From contig NC_064537.1 of the NCBI RefSeq assembly GCF_023856365.1, forward strand, positions 4,375,732-4,439,731: a stretch of DNA of 64,000 nt. The letters run 5' to 3'. The position numbers and the translations under genes are program-made. Source of the DNA: Brienomyrus brachyistius. Its lineage: Eukaryota > Chordata > Actinopteri > Osteoglossiformes > Mormyridae. The notes under the pieces were generated by a model. That model had not been told where the DNA came from. It worked only from the letters and a program-made list of their open reading frames with translations, and searched no databases. Shown here in pieces: positions 48,806 through 59,965 of this stretch (position 1 is the stretch's first letter; every line of letters starts with the position of its first letter).

Positions 48806-49997
48806 TAGAAATGGTGTATGTGTATATATACATGGTGTGTGTGTGTGTAGCTAGTGTAAAGGATACTAATGAAAGTATTCATGGGTGTCTCTAAATTATA
48901 TCCCAAGCCGAGAGAGATTCTAACCATAATATACATGCATATATAAATCATTAAAAGCTTTATGGGGGTTATCGTGTAAACATAACACCTGTCTTTACTC
49001 TGCCGATTTATGACCCACCCCCACCCCCGGCCCGCATGGTGAAAACTTTGTATAACAGCCCTCCCAGTAACTCATAAAGCTTATCTCTCCCTTTCCGATA
49101 TTCAAAGAAACACCCTTATTGGCTTTTATGCTTTGGACGTCGTGCCTTTTTACTGATTAATGCCTTCATTATTTTTTCCCCTCCAATCTTCCACTCGCAG
49201 GCCAGTCCCAGGGGCCCCCCACACCCCCCACCACCCCCAAAACAGATGTGCAGACTGGCAAGGTTGACCTGAAGAGGGAGGGGCGCCCCCTGCAGGAGGG
49301 GGCCGGCCGTCAGCTGAACATCGACTTCCGGGATGTAGACATTGGCGAGCTGAGCAATGACGTCATCTCCCATATCGAGACGTTCGACGTCAACGAGTTC
49401 GACCAGTACCTCCCTCCTAACGGTCATCCTGGGGCACCAGTCAGCGGCACGGGCCATGGGGCTGGGGCTGCAGTCTCGTACGGGGGCAGCTACAGCATGG
49501 CTGCCACACCCCCAGCCTCCCAGGCCGGCTCGGCAGGCAGCGGTGGCAGTGCACATGGCTGGATGTCCAAGCAGCAGCAGCAGCAGCATCCCCTGCCCAG
49601 CCTGGGCGGAGAGCAGGGGCAGACCCAGCAGAGGGCCCCACACATCAAGACGGAGCAACTGAGTCCCAGCCACTACAGCGAGCAGCCGGGCTCCCCCCAG
49701 CATGTCAGCTACGGCTCCTTCAGTCTACAGCACTACACCACCTATCCCGCCATCACACGCTCCCAGTACGACTATTCCGACCACCAGGGCGGCGCCACTG
49801 GCAGCAGCACCTACTATAGCCATGCCTCCGGCCAAGGCTCCGGCCTCTACTCCACCTTCAGCTACATGAGCCCCGGGCAGAGGCCCATGTACACCCCCAT
49901 TGCAGACAGCGCCGGTGTACCCACTGTAGGCCAGACGACCCACAGCCCCCAGCACTGGGAGCAGCAGCCTGTCTACACCCAGCTGTCCAGACCCTGA
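47646..49997 (+). CDS. sox9: SOX9 transcription factor, three exons
   Basis: The coding sequence is join(47646-48082, 48499-48749, 49201-49997), giving 494 residues and TGA at 49995-49997. SOX9 is a nuclear SoxE HMG-box factor that drives chondrocyte, testis, neural-crest and other fates; it binds (A/T)(A/T)CAA(A/T)G-like sites, often as a dimer. Visible parts are the SOX9-type N-terminus [17 protein letters not shown], a dimerisation region at about residues 63-104, the HMG box at about 106-174 starting [12 protein letters not shown], basic NLS stretches at 108-124 and 178-185, the K2/TAM activation segment at about 267-309, a SUMO consensus IKTE at 378-381, and the C-terminus ending VYTQLSRP. 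Human SOX9 is 509 residues; the shorter length fits absence of the mammalian PQA stretch. The N-terminus and tail exclude Sox8 and Sox10. The paralogue (a or b) cannot be decided here. The ATG has a weak context (C at -3, A at +4), but no upstream in-frame ATG competes. Confidence 0.98.
48083..48498 (+). other. sox9: sox9 intron 1 (416 bp)
   Basis: The intron begins GTAGGT and ends TCTTCCAG, so it is a canonical GT-AG intron in phase 2. It holds no repeat array. The open frame that reads past the donor is intronic read-through, not coding. Confidence 0.95.
48499..48749 (+). CDS. sox9: sox9 coding exon 2
   Basis: This exon encodes the last base of Arg146 to the first base of Gly230: the rest of the HMG box ([20 protein letters not shown]), the C-terminal NLS with the RRRKSVK motif (a known PKA target region in SOX9), and the linker ending SPGEHSG. 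The donor is GTAGGG at 48750. The frame is continuous with exons 1 and 3. Confidence 0.97.
48750..49200 (+). other. sox9: sox9 intron 2 (451 bp)
   Basis: This is a GT-AG intron in phase 1, ending CCACTCGCAG at 49200. A (TA)n microsatellite lies at about 48772-48802, only about 22 bp after the donor; it could vary in length between individuals. Confidence 0.95.
48772..48802. repeat. (TA)n microsatellite in sox9 intron 2
   Basis: About 15 TA dinucleotides sit just inside the intron, next to a TGTATATATAC tract. It is simple sequence and a likely polymorphic marker inside sox9. Confidence 0.9.
49201..49997 (+). CDS. sox9: sox9 coding exon 3
   Basis: This exon encodes residues 230-494: the [15 protein letters not shown] linker, the K2/TAM segment ([20 protein letters not shown] onward, about 267-309), a Gly/Ser/Ala-rich region, a short run of five glutamines, the [14 protein letters not shown] segment with a SUMO-type lysine at 379, and the Tyr/Ser/Gln-rich C-terminal activation domain. 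It ends at TGA 49995-49997. The mammalian Pro/Gln/Ala tract is missing, as in other fish. Confidence 0.97.
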
Positions 49998-50972
49998 GGT
50001 TAAAGGGATCCCCCACACCCCACACCCCACATTGCCCCCACCTGCCCTCCAAAGTGGGAAGAAATGCTTCAGATCTGAACACGGGACGCTGGATGGTTCA
50101 CGCGTGCCTTTTTTTTTACACTCAGAGTTGTGATTATATATTTTTAGCCATAATTACAAAAAAAAAAATCTTAAAGACTCCTCTGTGAGGATATATTAAT
50201 TATGAATATTTTAGTATGTACTGTGTATGTTTCTTCCACTTTGACAGTTTATTCCGGGGGATTTTTCCGTGTTTGTAGGTAATAACTTGGTTTCACAGCT
50301 AAGTTAGTGTAGTCTTCGGGTCCATTTGCTGGCCCCCTTGGGATCCATTCGCTGCCCCCCCCCTGGGTCCATTTTCCAGCCCCCATTACCGCTGTAGTCT
50401 TTTAACCCATTTAATTTATTAGCATTAATTTTATTATAAAGTAATTATTTGCATTTTTTTTCTTTAATACAGCCGTGTACAACTAAAAGATAGTGCCCTT
50501 CTGAATATAAAAGTTTATATGCCAATATGTTTCCTGTCAGAATAGTGGTACTTGTTTAAATATGGTACAAATTGTAACCATCTTGTTTATTTATCATTTG
50601 TAAATGCGCCTATTTTAAATCTGTATTTGCTCTCTCTTGGTATCTAGTTGTGTACAGATTACTTTCGATTGTGAAATCTTGATTTGAACTTTTATTTTTT
50701 GTTAAAGAAAAACTGGAATAGTTGTACTTTCATACAGATCATGGCAGGAGAAATGAAGATGTGGTAGATTTCCTTTTTTTCAGAGTAACAAGCCTTTTTA
50801 CATAAAGGACTTTTCTTATTTCTATTACCTATTTTAGTACTGATTTTGACGAATTTCTAATACGGCTGAACGAAACCTTGTTTTCTTAGATGACTTTAAT
50901 ACGCTACTGCCTTTTGAAGAAGCTTATCTTTTGTATAATATTGTTTGCAATAAAACACAAAATGTATTGGGG
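49998..50972 (+). other. sox9: sox9 3' UTR
   Basis: From the stop codon to about 18 nt after AATAAA at 50949. The sequence is AT-rich with several ATTTA motifs, as expected for an unstable developmental mRNA. Near 50318-50385 a motif of about 24 bp (TCCATTTGCTGGCCCCC-like) is repeated three times imperfectly. Positions 50499-50539 recur at 52165-52205. Confidence 0.85.
50949..50954 (+). terminator. sox9: sox9 polyadenylation signal AATAAA
   Basis: A canonical AATAAA within GCAATAAAACAC, followed by a GT-rich stretch near 50964-51000. No better signal lies between the stop codon and this one. Confidence 0.8.
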
Positions 50973-52089
50973 ATAAAACAAATTCTAAGTGAGTTGTGGC
51001 GTTTATTCTCTCCTCGCGGAAATACCCCCCGGCGTTTTCAACGAACTTGGCCGCACGGTGGTAAACGGACGTGCAAATAAATTCAGTAATGTTTTTTCAG
51101 AGGCAGCCCGCTTCCGATGGGCAGTCGCTATAGCAGCTGTCGCCATGACGTCGATCGCCAGCCTCGTATCTCATTCCACCAGATTCTGTCAACTGTCACA
51201 GGCGGAGGAGTACCCCGTGAGCTTTGCGAGAGAGATTTCGTTTGGTCTGGGGGGAAGCGAGGGGAGGCTTGCTTTTTGTTTTTTTCTAGAACTTTCTTTG
51301 TTGCACCATCGGGGACTCCAGGAGGTTCCTTGCTGCGCTGGCGAAACGGCCCCAGACTCCATTCCTGCTGGAGGGAGACGCATCCAGAGGTCTCCGAGAC
51401 GCTGACCCATGGTTCCTCTGTAAAAGCTCACCACGGAGCTGAGGCTGCCTGCGTCATGCGCCATTCTCTTCCCTTGTTCTTTTCTCTCCGCCTGGTCACG
51501 CATCTCTCTCTCGGTGACGTCACCGCTGGGTTTTCGTTATCCACTGAAACGAAAACGGCCGCCGTGTCCTGTAGCGACACGGAGTGCGGTCCGCTTCGTA
51601 GTCAGCTGTACCCGAGTGGTTGTGATTATTTAGTCAAGGGGGACGCTGGAAGCCCCCCTCCCATTCCGAAAAACTTTTGATTACTCTGGGATGGACGCCA
51701 TCATTTGCGTGGGCTGTGCCCTCCCTTCCCACCCCCCCCCACCCCCCCCACCGCTGATTTCCCACCACCAATGCACTCTTTGCATCATGCCCAAGACTAT
51801 CAACCAAACTGGGAGCGGAGGTGAGCAGTGATGGCTGTACTGTTTATACTGGATATTCCGTTCTGACACCTGTGTGAAAAGTATTTCCCAGGGATAAAAG
51901 GCTCATAAAGGTGTTTTGTGTCACGGGGGGGCTTTTCTCAGACCACATGAAACCATCAGATGTTCCCAAGTCTCACACTGCTGTTTCCTTGGTATTAGGC
52001 ATATTTCCCAGGATGCATCACCACGCAAGGCAATGACAACACATCAACCTTCTCGTAAGTAAACAAACACCCTGATGTTCTTACAGTGA
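50973..52089. other. CpG-containing flank after sox9, no gene supported
   Basis: Positions 51000-51680 are unusually rich in CpG for this window. They carry overlapping open frames (51117-51680, 187 aa, and 50989-51405, 138 aa) that resemble no family. From 51700 the sequence is C-rich and then plain. Confidence 0.5.
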
Positions 52090-52340
52090 CACAGACACAT
52101 TGACTGGTCCTCAATGTGTCCCCCCCCACACATACACACACACACTGATGTTTGTATCCATATCTTCTGAATATAAAAGTTTATATACCAATATGTTTCC
52201 TGTCACAGATTCCTTATAAATTTGAATTTCCCCTTTTTACCACAATGTCAAAAAAAACACACATTGTTTATCACATTGTGGGGATTTTTGATCCCCACAA
52301 TGTAATATATACATAAACACACACACATACACACACCCAC
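52090..52340. repeat. Dispersed repeat with hairpin and CA tracts
   Basis: CA-rich flanks, TGATGTTTGTATCCATAT, and a perfect inverted repeat (ACATTGTGGGGA at 52273-52284 and TCCCCACAATGT at 52292-52303, 7-base loop) resemble the fish repeat at 1872-2093 and 24984-25180. A 41-bp sox9 3' UTR copy sits inside it. Confidence 0.6.
52165..52205 (+). other. 41-bp copy of sox9 3' UTR sequence
   Basis: Identical to 50499-50539 except for one base (ATACC here, ATGCC there). Same orientation, 1.67 kb downstream. Confidence 0.95.
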
Positions 52341-52715
52341 ACACACAAATACCTGCCAACTCTTCAGCTTTCACTTCTCCAGGATGAGCGAGGGCCAGCT
52401 CGGGGCCGGACACTAAGCCACGCCCCTCTTCATCCGGGCACACACTCAGAGACAGGAATATCACTCACGAGAGAAGAATTTTAAAAAAAGCATTTGCTTA
52501 GCCCAGGAAAATGTAGATGGTAGCGTTCCTGGAAGAATCTGCAGGAAGTTACCCGTCCAAATGCCAGGTGAAGGTTCTCCAACGCTGAGGCCGGTGATCT
52601 GGAGCAGTGACCCCAAAGCTCATCTCGCAGTATTACCTGCCATCGCAGCACAGATCTGTAAACGCTTTGCAGGCCATCGGACGAGCCACGCAGCTCGGGA
52701 AGGCAGCTGGGTCTG

Positions 52716-53209
52716 CCCAAGTGTGCTCCCGGTACATGGTGCCCAAGTGTGCTCCCGGTACATGGTGTCCAAGTGTGCTCCCGGTACATGGTGCCCAAGT
52801 GTGCTCCCGGTACATGGTGCCCAAGTGTGCTCCCGGTACATGGTGCCCAAGTGTGCTCCCGGTACATGGTGCCCAAGTGTGCTCCCGGTACATGGTGCCC
52901 AAGTGTGCTCCCGGTACATGGTGCCCAAGTGTGCTACCGGTACATGGTGCCCAAGTGTGCTCCCGGTACATGGTACCCAAGTGTGCTCCCGGTACATGGT
53001 GCCCAAGTGTGCTCCCGGTACATGGTGCCCAAATGTGCTCCCGGTACATGGTGCCCAAGTGTGCTCCCGGTACATGGTGCCCAAGTGTGCTCCCGGTACA
53101 TGGTGCCCAAGTGTGCTCCCGGTACATGGTGCCCAAGTGTGCTCCCGGTACATGGTGCCCAAGTGTGCTCCCGGTACATGGTGCCCAAGTGTGCTCCCGG
53201 TACATGGGG
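52716..53209. repeat. 26-bp minisatellite, 19 units
   Basis: Nineteen exact 26-bp steps of CCCAAGTGTGCTCCC plus GGTACATGGTG, with only single-base variants. No frame is closed in three plus and several minus frames, giving repeat proteins up to 255 aa that are not genes. Confidence 0.97.
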
Positions 53210-54089
53210 TCCGAAGCGACAGACCTGTTCTGGCTCTTTGGCAGGATCAGATGTGACCAGATCCTGCCGCATGAAGATCATTTACATACTTTCTGTTGGT
53301 TCATTTGGAGGCTTAACAGAGTCAACATGGACACCTCGGTGTGTACATCTACTTTGCAAACATTATGTAAATAAGGGGGGGGGGTTGAGCATGTGAAAAT
53401 AAGCCCATGACTGTAGCCTGGAGATGTGGTAGAACATTTGCCAAAAATTCCTCACCCCAGGTGCTATTCTCCGTTTTTGAAAGCGTCCCCACGGGTCTGA
53501 GTTCTACTAAAGCAAAAGCTCTCATGACCCAGGAAGGCTGATGGCATAGCCAGAACTCAGTCAAAGGTTAAAGGTCACCACCCTGGGGGGGAGGGGCGGG
53601 GGGGAGCTCCAGGAGGGTCCCCAGGGCTCACAGCTGGGCTTAGGATGCCCTGGCATGCTGTTTGACCTCAGCCACATGACCCTGTAATGTCACTTGTCAT
53701 TTACATGGGATTTCCAAGACCCGAATTCTGCAGACCGCAGTCGGTCGGACGGACTGCTAGCGGCATATCAGAACCTGCCTTTGACTCTCTGGTCCAGCGC
53801 CGCCATATCTGGAAACCCGACTTCGCCAAGTACTGTTCCTCACAGCCATGAACTGCAAATCGGCCCCCGGTGCTGATAACAGCCAGAGGTGACACAGACC
53901 TGTTCTGTTACTTTTTAATGGTGTGGATTATAAACAATAACTAATTCCATTTCAAGGTTACGCTGACGGTTTTTCTCGGGGGCTGAACGGACAATGTTTC
54001 TGGTTTTGCTTCCCTTTGCCCTGGATGAAGATAAGTGACATTATTACTACTGCCTACACCCCCATTCAGCTGAAGGCTTATGTTGTGAT
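53210..54089. other. Intergenic, no gene seen
   Basis: Nothing recognised. Confidence 0.5.
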
Positions 54090-54175
54090 GGGTGGCTCAT
54101 TGTGAGAACGAGTACAAAAGAGGGAGCCCCTTGCCAGAGGGTCACAGGTTCAAATCCCAGCAATACCAATAAACG
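54090..54175 (+). repeat. tRNA-like SINE fragment
   Basis: GGGTGGCTCATTGTGAGAAC and GGGTCACAGGTTCAAATCCC contain A- and B-box-like motifs. Short. Confidence 0.4.
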
Positions 54176-56108
54176 TGGTTCCTAGAGCAGAGATCGGTGA
54201 AATACCCAGCTGTGAAAATGGGTTAAAGGTTAAGTTGAAGCGTGGCGATATTTTAGGTAAAAGCTTCTGTTCATCAATGCGAGGTGGAGAAGTGGCCCAG
54301 TCTGTCTCCAGCGCGGCTGAGAATGCCTGCCTGAAACTGCATCCCTGTCCTTCACATCATGTGCAGAACACGCGGTGGGGGGGGGGGGGGGGGTCTGGCA
54401 GGAGCTCCCGGAAAATCCAGGGGAGCTGGAGGATACTACAGCGGGGGGTCAAAGGTCATAAGGTTCCAGATGTCCTTGACAGGAAGCTGAGCTGTTTATA
54501 TGACAGTTCGGGGAGGGGGAGCACGTTTGGCCCCCCTCAGAATGAAAAACAGGCCACGGACATGCAGAGCACGCCACGGCCACACACCGTCCACAAACCC
54601 GGGCTTGGTGTGCAATTAACTGGCCCAGATTGCTTGTTTCCTACCCCCATATTTCAAGGCATCCTTCTGGTCTTTGGAGGAAGAGGGGAGACAGGGGGAG
54701 ATGGGGGGGGGGGGGGGGGACGGGGGGGTACAGAAGCTACTTTGGTGAGTTTGTCTGGGAAAGCAGCCCTTGCTGAAAAGGACAGAGAAAAAATCCACAC
54801 AGGCAATGGAGGAAGTATCTCCAACAGCAAAGAAAATATCATCAGGACCCGCAGAGCTGGGATGCAGGACGACCAGCAGGGGTGTCTGCCGACTCCCACG
54901 TGTCCTGAAGGGTCAAAGGTCAGCGGCAACGGCCTGGACGGTAATGGACGAGCACAGAGGCCCGGCCTAGTCAACGGGGCAGCAGCCGTCCGGTGGCAGG
55001 GTTGAGAAATGAGTGAGTAAGGGTACCTACATGGGGGGGGGGGGGGGGTGAACACCCCTGAGGGGGAGAGCGAGAGACAGCCCGGGGCGGCCGAGCGGAT
55101 TTCCCAGGAGACCCCATTACTATTCCAGGCAGACATCCCTCTGGGAATTTGGCCCCTCCCAGAGCCCTATGGGTGGTCCTTTAACGTGCACAAAGGAGAC
55201 CAAGAGGGATGAGGATGGGGGGGGCAAAAGAAAAAAGCTGGCAAGTCACCCGTGGAAACTGGACGAGCCGTAAAATGCTCGCAAAGCACAACAAAACAAT
55301 GGCTGAAATAATGCAGAGATATAAGAAACAAACATAAGAAATAAGATGCAGAAACGCCGACAGAGCTCTGATACGGGGGGGGGGGGGATGCAGAATCTGC
55401 TGGTTAGGCCACATGCCAGCCCACTAAACCAGAAATATCATAATTATGGCGGAAACAAAATGATTACTGCATGTTCTATTTCAACTGGGGGGGGCGCATT
55501 CATTATTTGCCACCATCTGAGAGAATGACAGGCTCTTCAGTTGCATAAAAACAAGCATTTGCTAGATTTGTTTTGTGTTCTTGGTCAGTTTCAGAAGTGT
55601 GTTCGCTCTGTGTGGAACATTCTAGAAGGTGCCCCTTCTGTGCCCCACTGTGTACCCTCCTGTCCCCAAATTGCCCCCGCCCCTGCCCCCACTCTCCCCC
55701 GTTCCCTGACATTGTCCCCTTGGGCCGCACAAAGGGGGGACCGCTTGACAGTCCCCTCGCAACCCCCCACCTCACTCTACCCCACCCCCAGCACCCGTTT
55801 CCTCCCTTTTGAAACGTCCGGTCTATGGAAAGAGGAAACTCAACATCAATCAGAGGGCAGCCAGCTCACTTTACTGCGCCTTGACGCAGGCCAAGGTGGG
55901 GAGTGCGGGCCAGACGTCTCCCTAGTGACGACGCCCACGGACCGGACACGCTGGCGCTGGAGATGGTGAGCTGAAGGCAGCAGTCTGGGAATAAAGTGCA
56001 ACTAAAATATCCTCCTGTGAAAATCTCAGGAGAGCTACTCACTTTAGCCTGGGGGAATAGATTCATAGGTTCATTTTATATGCATAGTTTGGTATGCATC
56101 ACGCCAGT
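54176..56108. other. Intergenic rich in G runs, no gene supported
   Basis: G17 at 54377-54393, G17 at 54703-54719, G16 at 55033-55048 and G13 at 55375-55387. A 276-aa open frame (54175-55005) includes glycine runs from these tracts and matches nothing. Confidence 0.5.
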
Positions 56109-56420
56109 ATTATCACTGCGGCAGGTTGTGGGGTCGAGGTCGTCAGCATTATCACTACAGCAGGTTGTGGGGTCGAGGTCGTCAGCATTATCACTACAGC
56201 AGGTTATGGGGTTGAGGTCGTCAGCATTATCACTACAGCAGGTTGTGGGGTCGAGGTCATCAGCATTTTTCACTACAGCAGGTTGTGGGGTCGAGGTCGT
56301 CAGCATTATCACTACAGTAGGTTGTGGGGTCGAGGTCTTCAGCATTATCACTACAGTAGGTTGTGGGGTCGAGGTCATCAGCATTATCACTACAGTAGGT
56401 TGTGGGGTCGAGGTCATCAG
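56109..56420. repeat. 39-bp minisatellite, 8 units
   Basis: Eight 39-bp steps of TATTATCACTACAGCAGG, TTGTGGGGTCGAGG and TCGTCAGC. 39 is divisible by 3, so all frames stay open. Not a gene. Confidence 0.95.
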
Positions 56421-57394
56421 CATTTTTACTAAGAAGGATAGATGGATGGGTATGCACCACTTTCCTTGGAATATTGCCTCAGATCTTCCCAAGCTGTCCA
56501 GCTGAAGCAGCTCAAACAGCAAGCATGTGATCAGAGCTAGAGTTAGGGTTCATTACTGGGGACCTGCTTTGGCAGCACACATAGGGCTGTCGCTCTCCTT
56601 GATGCTGAAGGAGGCTCCCGTGCTGTGCTACATGAGGTATGTGCCCATCCCACGACAAGTTAGCACAGGTCAAATGCTAACGTGGCAGCTTGGACTCATT
56701 GTTAATTTCACTTCCAGGAGCATCACAAGCAGTGCCATTGCTCTTCATTACTACCATAACATCTAACCTACAGATTAGCATTAATGCAGGGTGTGTCATG
56801 TTAATGATGATATGAAACATATATGAGAACATATAAAACAATATAGCCATGAGTGTATATGACAGCTGTCATTCCCTAGGGGGCACTTATTTAACCAATG
56901 AATTAATATAACAAATATTTAAATAAGATAAGACTAATTTCCCCCAGGGAAAATTACTGTCATCCAGTATCACTGCAAAAGCGAATTTAACATAATTTGC
57001 AGAGAGAAGCAGTTTGCAGGGTGGCACAAAGACAGATGCTGTCACTCAGGCACAAACGTAAACAAACAAACAACGACGTTGTCAGACGCAGAGATCTGCA
57101 AACCTCCCACTGAAGGCACTCAGTCACAGTGCGTCTATGGAGTAACAGACTGGGGCTCGATTGCGTCTAAAGTCACTCTGCAGTTGTGTAGAGACAGTAA
57201 CATTCCTGTAGAGTACCCACAAAAAGGGCAGTGAGCGCTCTTCCCAGGGAAGCGTGCCAGGTAAAGTACCCAAGAGAGTTTATCTAAAACATGGTTGATG
57301 AGTGCATGAGGGGGTGACAGCGTCATAATGCCTGGAAGAAACGAAAGCTTGTGGATATGTGCATGTGCCCATTGGCCGGTGGGCACAGAGAGCC
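56421..57394. other. Intergenic, no gene seen
   Basis: Nothing recognised. Confidence 0.5.
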
Positions 57395-57623
57395 CTCCCC
57401 CAGCCGCCAATCAGTCATCTGACTCCCCCAGCCTCCACTCAGTCGTCTGACTCCCCCAGCCGCCACTCAGTCGTCTGACTCCCCCAGCCGCCACTCAGTC
57501 ATCTGACTCCCCCAGCCTCCACTCAGTCGTCGGACTCCCCCAGCCGCTACTCAGTCGTCTGACTCCCCCAGCCGCCACTCAGTCGTCTGACTCCCCCAGC
57601 CTCCACTCAGTCATCTGACTCCC
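57395..57623. repeat. 28-bp minisatellite, about 8 units
   Basis: Units of CCCCCAGCCGCCACTCAGTC plus GTCTGACT, with CCTCC/CCGCC and TCATC/TCGTC variants. Confidence 0.93.
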
Positions 57624-59799
57624 AGACAGTTGCAGGGCCCTGTTTCTTGTGTGTTTTCCTGAAATCCAGGCTTCGTCCTGGGGCCTGCACTCCATAGGGA
57701 ATTGCTGTAGCCAGAACAATCACTGAAAAGGCACTGGGACATCCTGCAGGTGAGGAACCGTGTGCCAAAAACACAGAGTCAGTAACCTGTAGCAGGAACC
57801 TGTGACCTTGTTTGGAGTGACGAGCGATCCCCATATCTCGGGTCATCACTTGAATCCATTATCCAACTTCCGGGAGCTTATCTCAGGCTGCATGGAGTAC
57901 AAGGCCAGACAGGTATGTACGCATGTATGTTTGTGTGGGGGGTCTAGTTCCCAGTGGGGGTGACAAAATATCACACAAGCTCCTTAATGAGGTATGTGAT
58001 GTATGTACCTAAGACAGTGCCCCTCATTGGCTGAAGAAAGACAAACAAAACATTCTGTAAGCCTATGAGCGATTAGCAAGCTAACGACCTTGGCTTGCAA
58101 AAATGAGTCAAAGGTTTTCATCCTTCCATAAAGTAGGGGCCCCAAATGCAAAAAGACCAGAGCCTGGGGGGGAGAGGAAGGGCCCTGATTGCATAAATAA
58201 CTAGTTCACCTTAAAAGATAACTACTAAAACCTCCTGTTGAGTCAGTTCTTCCGCTTATGGAGGAAGATCGATGCAAATGTGTATCATGAATAAATCACA
58301 GAGCTGGGGACAAGATGGCAAGAGAACAAAAACCTCCACGTCTGTAAAAACACCACATGTATTGCAGCTGAAGAGTTTCACACCCCCCGCAGCTTCCTCA
58401 GAAACCCCGCTCTGTCACCTTGTGTGTCCGTGCTCGGACGTTCTCCTGTGACGCAGGCTTTGGGCGTGAGGAGGCTACCGTGGGAAGGTTTCCATGCAAA
58501 CACATTAATTCTGACCTTCACGTAGGGTTGGAGAATGAGGCATTTCATGAGTACTTCAGGTCGTACTATGTCCTGTACTGGACGCAGGGGGTCACTCAGA
58601 CTGGACTCTACCATTTCTGCCAGTTTGTTTGAGAAAACAGGAAGCAGCTTCACTCTGACTAATATTTAACCTTATAGCTATAATGTGATTCACTTCAGCT
58701 GCTTTCTCTCTCAGCACCCCGATGGACCAGCAAACGCCGCCGACACAAACCTCTTAACACCTGACACTAAATCGCAAAACGAGAAAGTTCCACCTGAGGA
58801 AGACTGCCTCCGATGTGACACAGACCCAGTTTCCCAGTAAAATGGCCCCAGATGAGCAGAAAAGCTGCCGGAATAGTTGAAATCCGGTGAGGACAGCGTG
58901 ACCAATCCCTGGAATTTCCGTTCGCCTTTGGCATGTTCCCCAGCGGCAAAAACCTAAAAAGACAGACTCCAGTTATCTAGCTATTCCAAGCTTAATAAGG
59001 CTGGGGAAGTAAGGATTTGGGCTCCTATGTCCAGCAAACCCTGAAAGTCAGACAGCCAGTGGGGTAAGACCGCGGCTTAGCTTCGCTTCCAGATATTTAG
59101 CCGAAATTCAGTTCTGGATTTCCTGGGAAATGCCTCACAGCAGGCCCACTTCCAGCCATCTCCACGGAGATATCAAATTCCCAGACAATCAACAGCTGTA
59201 GAAACTGATACGGATTGTTACAGTAATTGACATTTGGTTATAGACGCTACAGCTTAGCAGGGCTAGCAAGCCCCAAAGGGGTCCTTAGAAAGGTGAGGCT
59301 CTCCCGCGTCACCTTCGACACACCTGACACAGGTAACTAATGGCTCTTTGTTAGCTGAATCAGGTGTCCTGGTGCCCGAGCAGCCAGGGCTTCTCCAAGA
59401 ACCATCTGCTGAAACAATGCAGGGGATTAAGCCATTAGCTCAAGATGTTAGCCATTTTCACTCTAAGGGATGCCGGCTGTTAGCGCTTAGCAGCTAGCTG
59501 TTAGACATTTTGCCATCTTCGGGGAGGGTGACGAGGGAGTTTGTTTCTGTCTCGCTCTTTTTCCCCCCTCAGTAGGTTGGATGACAAGCCCATCCCAGTG
59601 AGTGGGGGAGGGGGGTCATGCTGAAGCACTTAATTTGTGTTCAGCTGACACAAGGGATTATTTGTGGTGGGAGGGACTATCAATCCACCACCTGCCCATC
59701 TTTATCTTCATACCCTAAGTGCAGAAGAACAATGGCTATGGAAAGTCGGCCAAGTTCTGCCATTTGCTCTGATTTTGGCTGCTAAGCTACTCCACTGGC
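57624..59799. other. Intergenic, no gene seen
   Basis: No protein, RNA gene or repeat family is recognised over 2.2 kb. Confidence 0.5.
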
Positions 59800-59965
59800 A
59801 TCAGTAGAGTGGGTGGGGCCTGTGTGGGAGGAGCTAATATGTGGGTGGGGCTTGTGTGGGAGGAGCCATAATTTGGGTGGGGCTTCATTAATGGTGATTT
59901 CTGTGGGAGAAGAGTTGAGACTGAGAGGGAGGAGCTAATATGTGGGTGGGGCTTCAGATGAAGGT
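59800..59965. repeat. Imperfect GTGGGTGGGGCTT repeat
   Basis: Four or five copies of GTGGGTGGGGCTT and GTGGGAGGAGCTAATAT arranged irregularly. Confidence 0.75.

Noticed and set aside
49116..49703. 195-aa open frame on the minus strand over sox9 exon 3
   Set aside because: An antisense shadow of the GC-rich sox9 coding sequence.
51117..51680. 187-aa open frame downstream of sox9
   Set aside because: No recognisable motif, and it overlaps another frame of similar length; kept only as a finding for the CpG-rich block.
52561..53396. Several 180-255-aa open frames on both strands
   Set aside because: All derive from the 26-bp minisatellite; the same residues appear in every frame.
54175..55005. 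276-aa open frame on the plus strand
   Set aside because: It crosses two long G runs that encode glycines, has no motif, and begins in SINE-like sequence.
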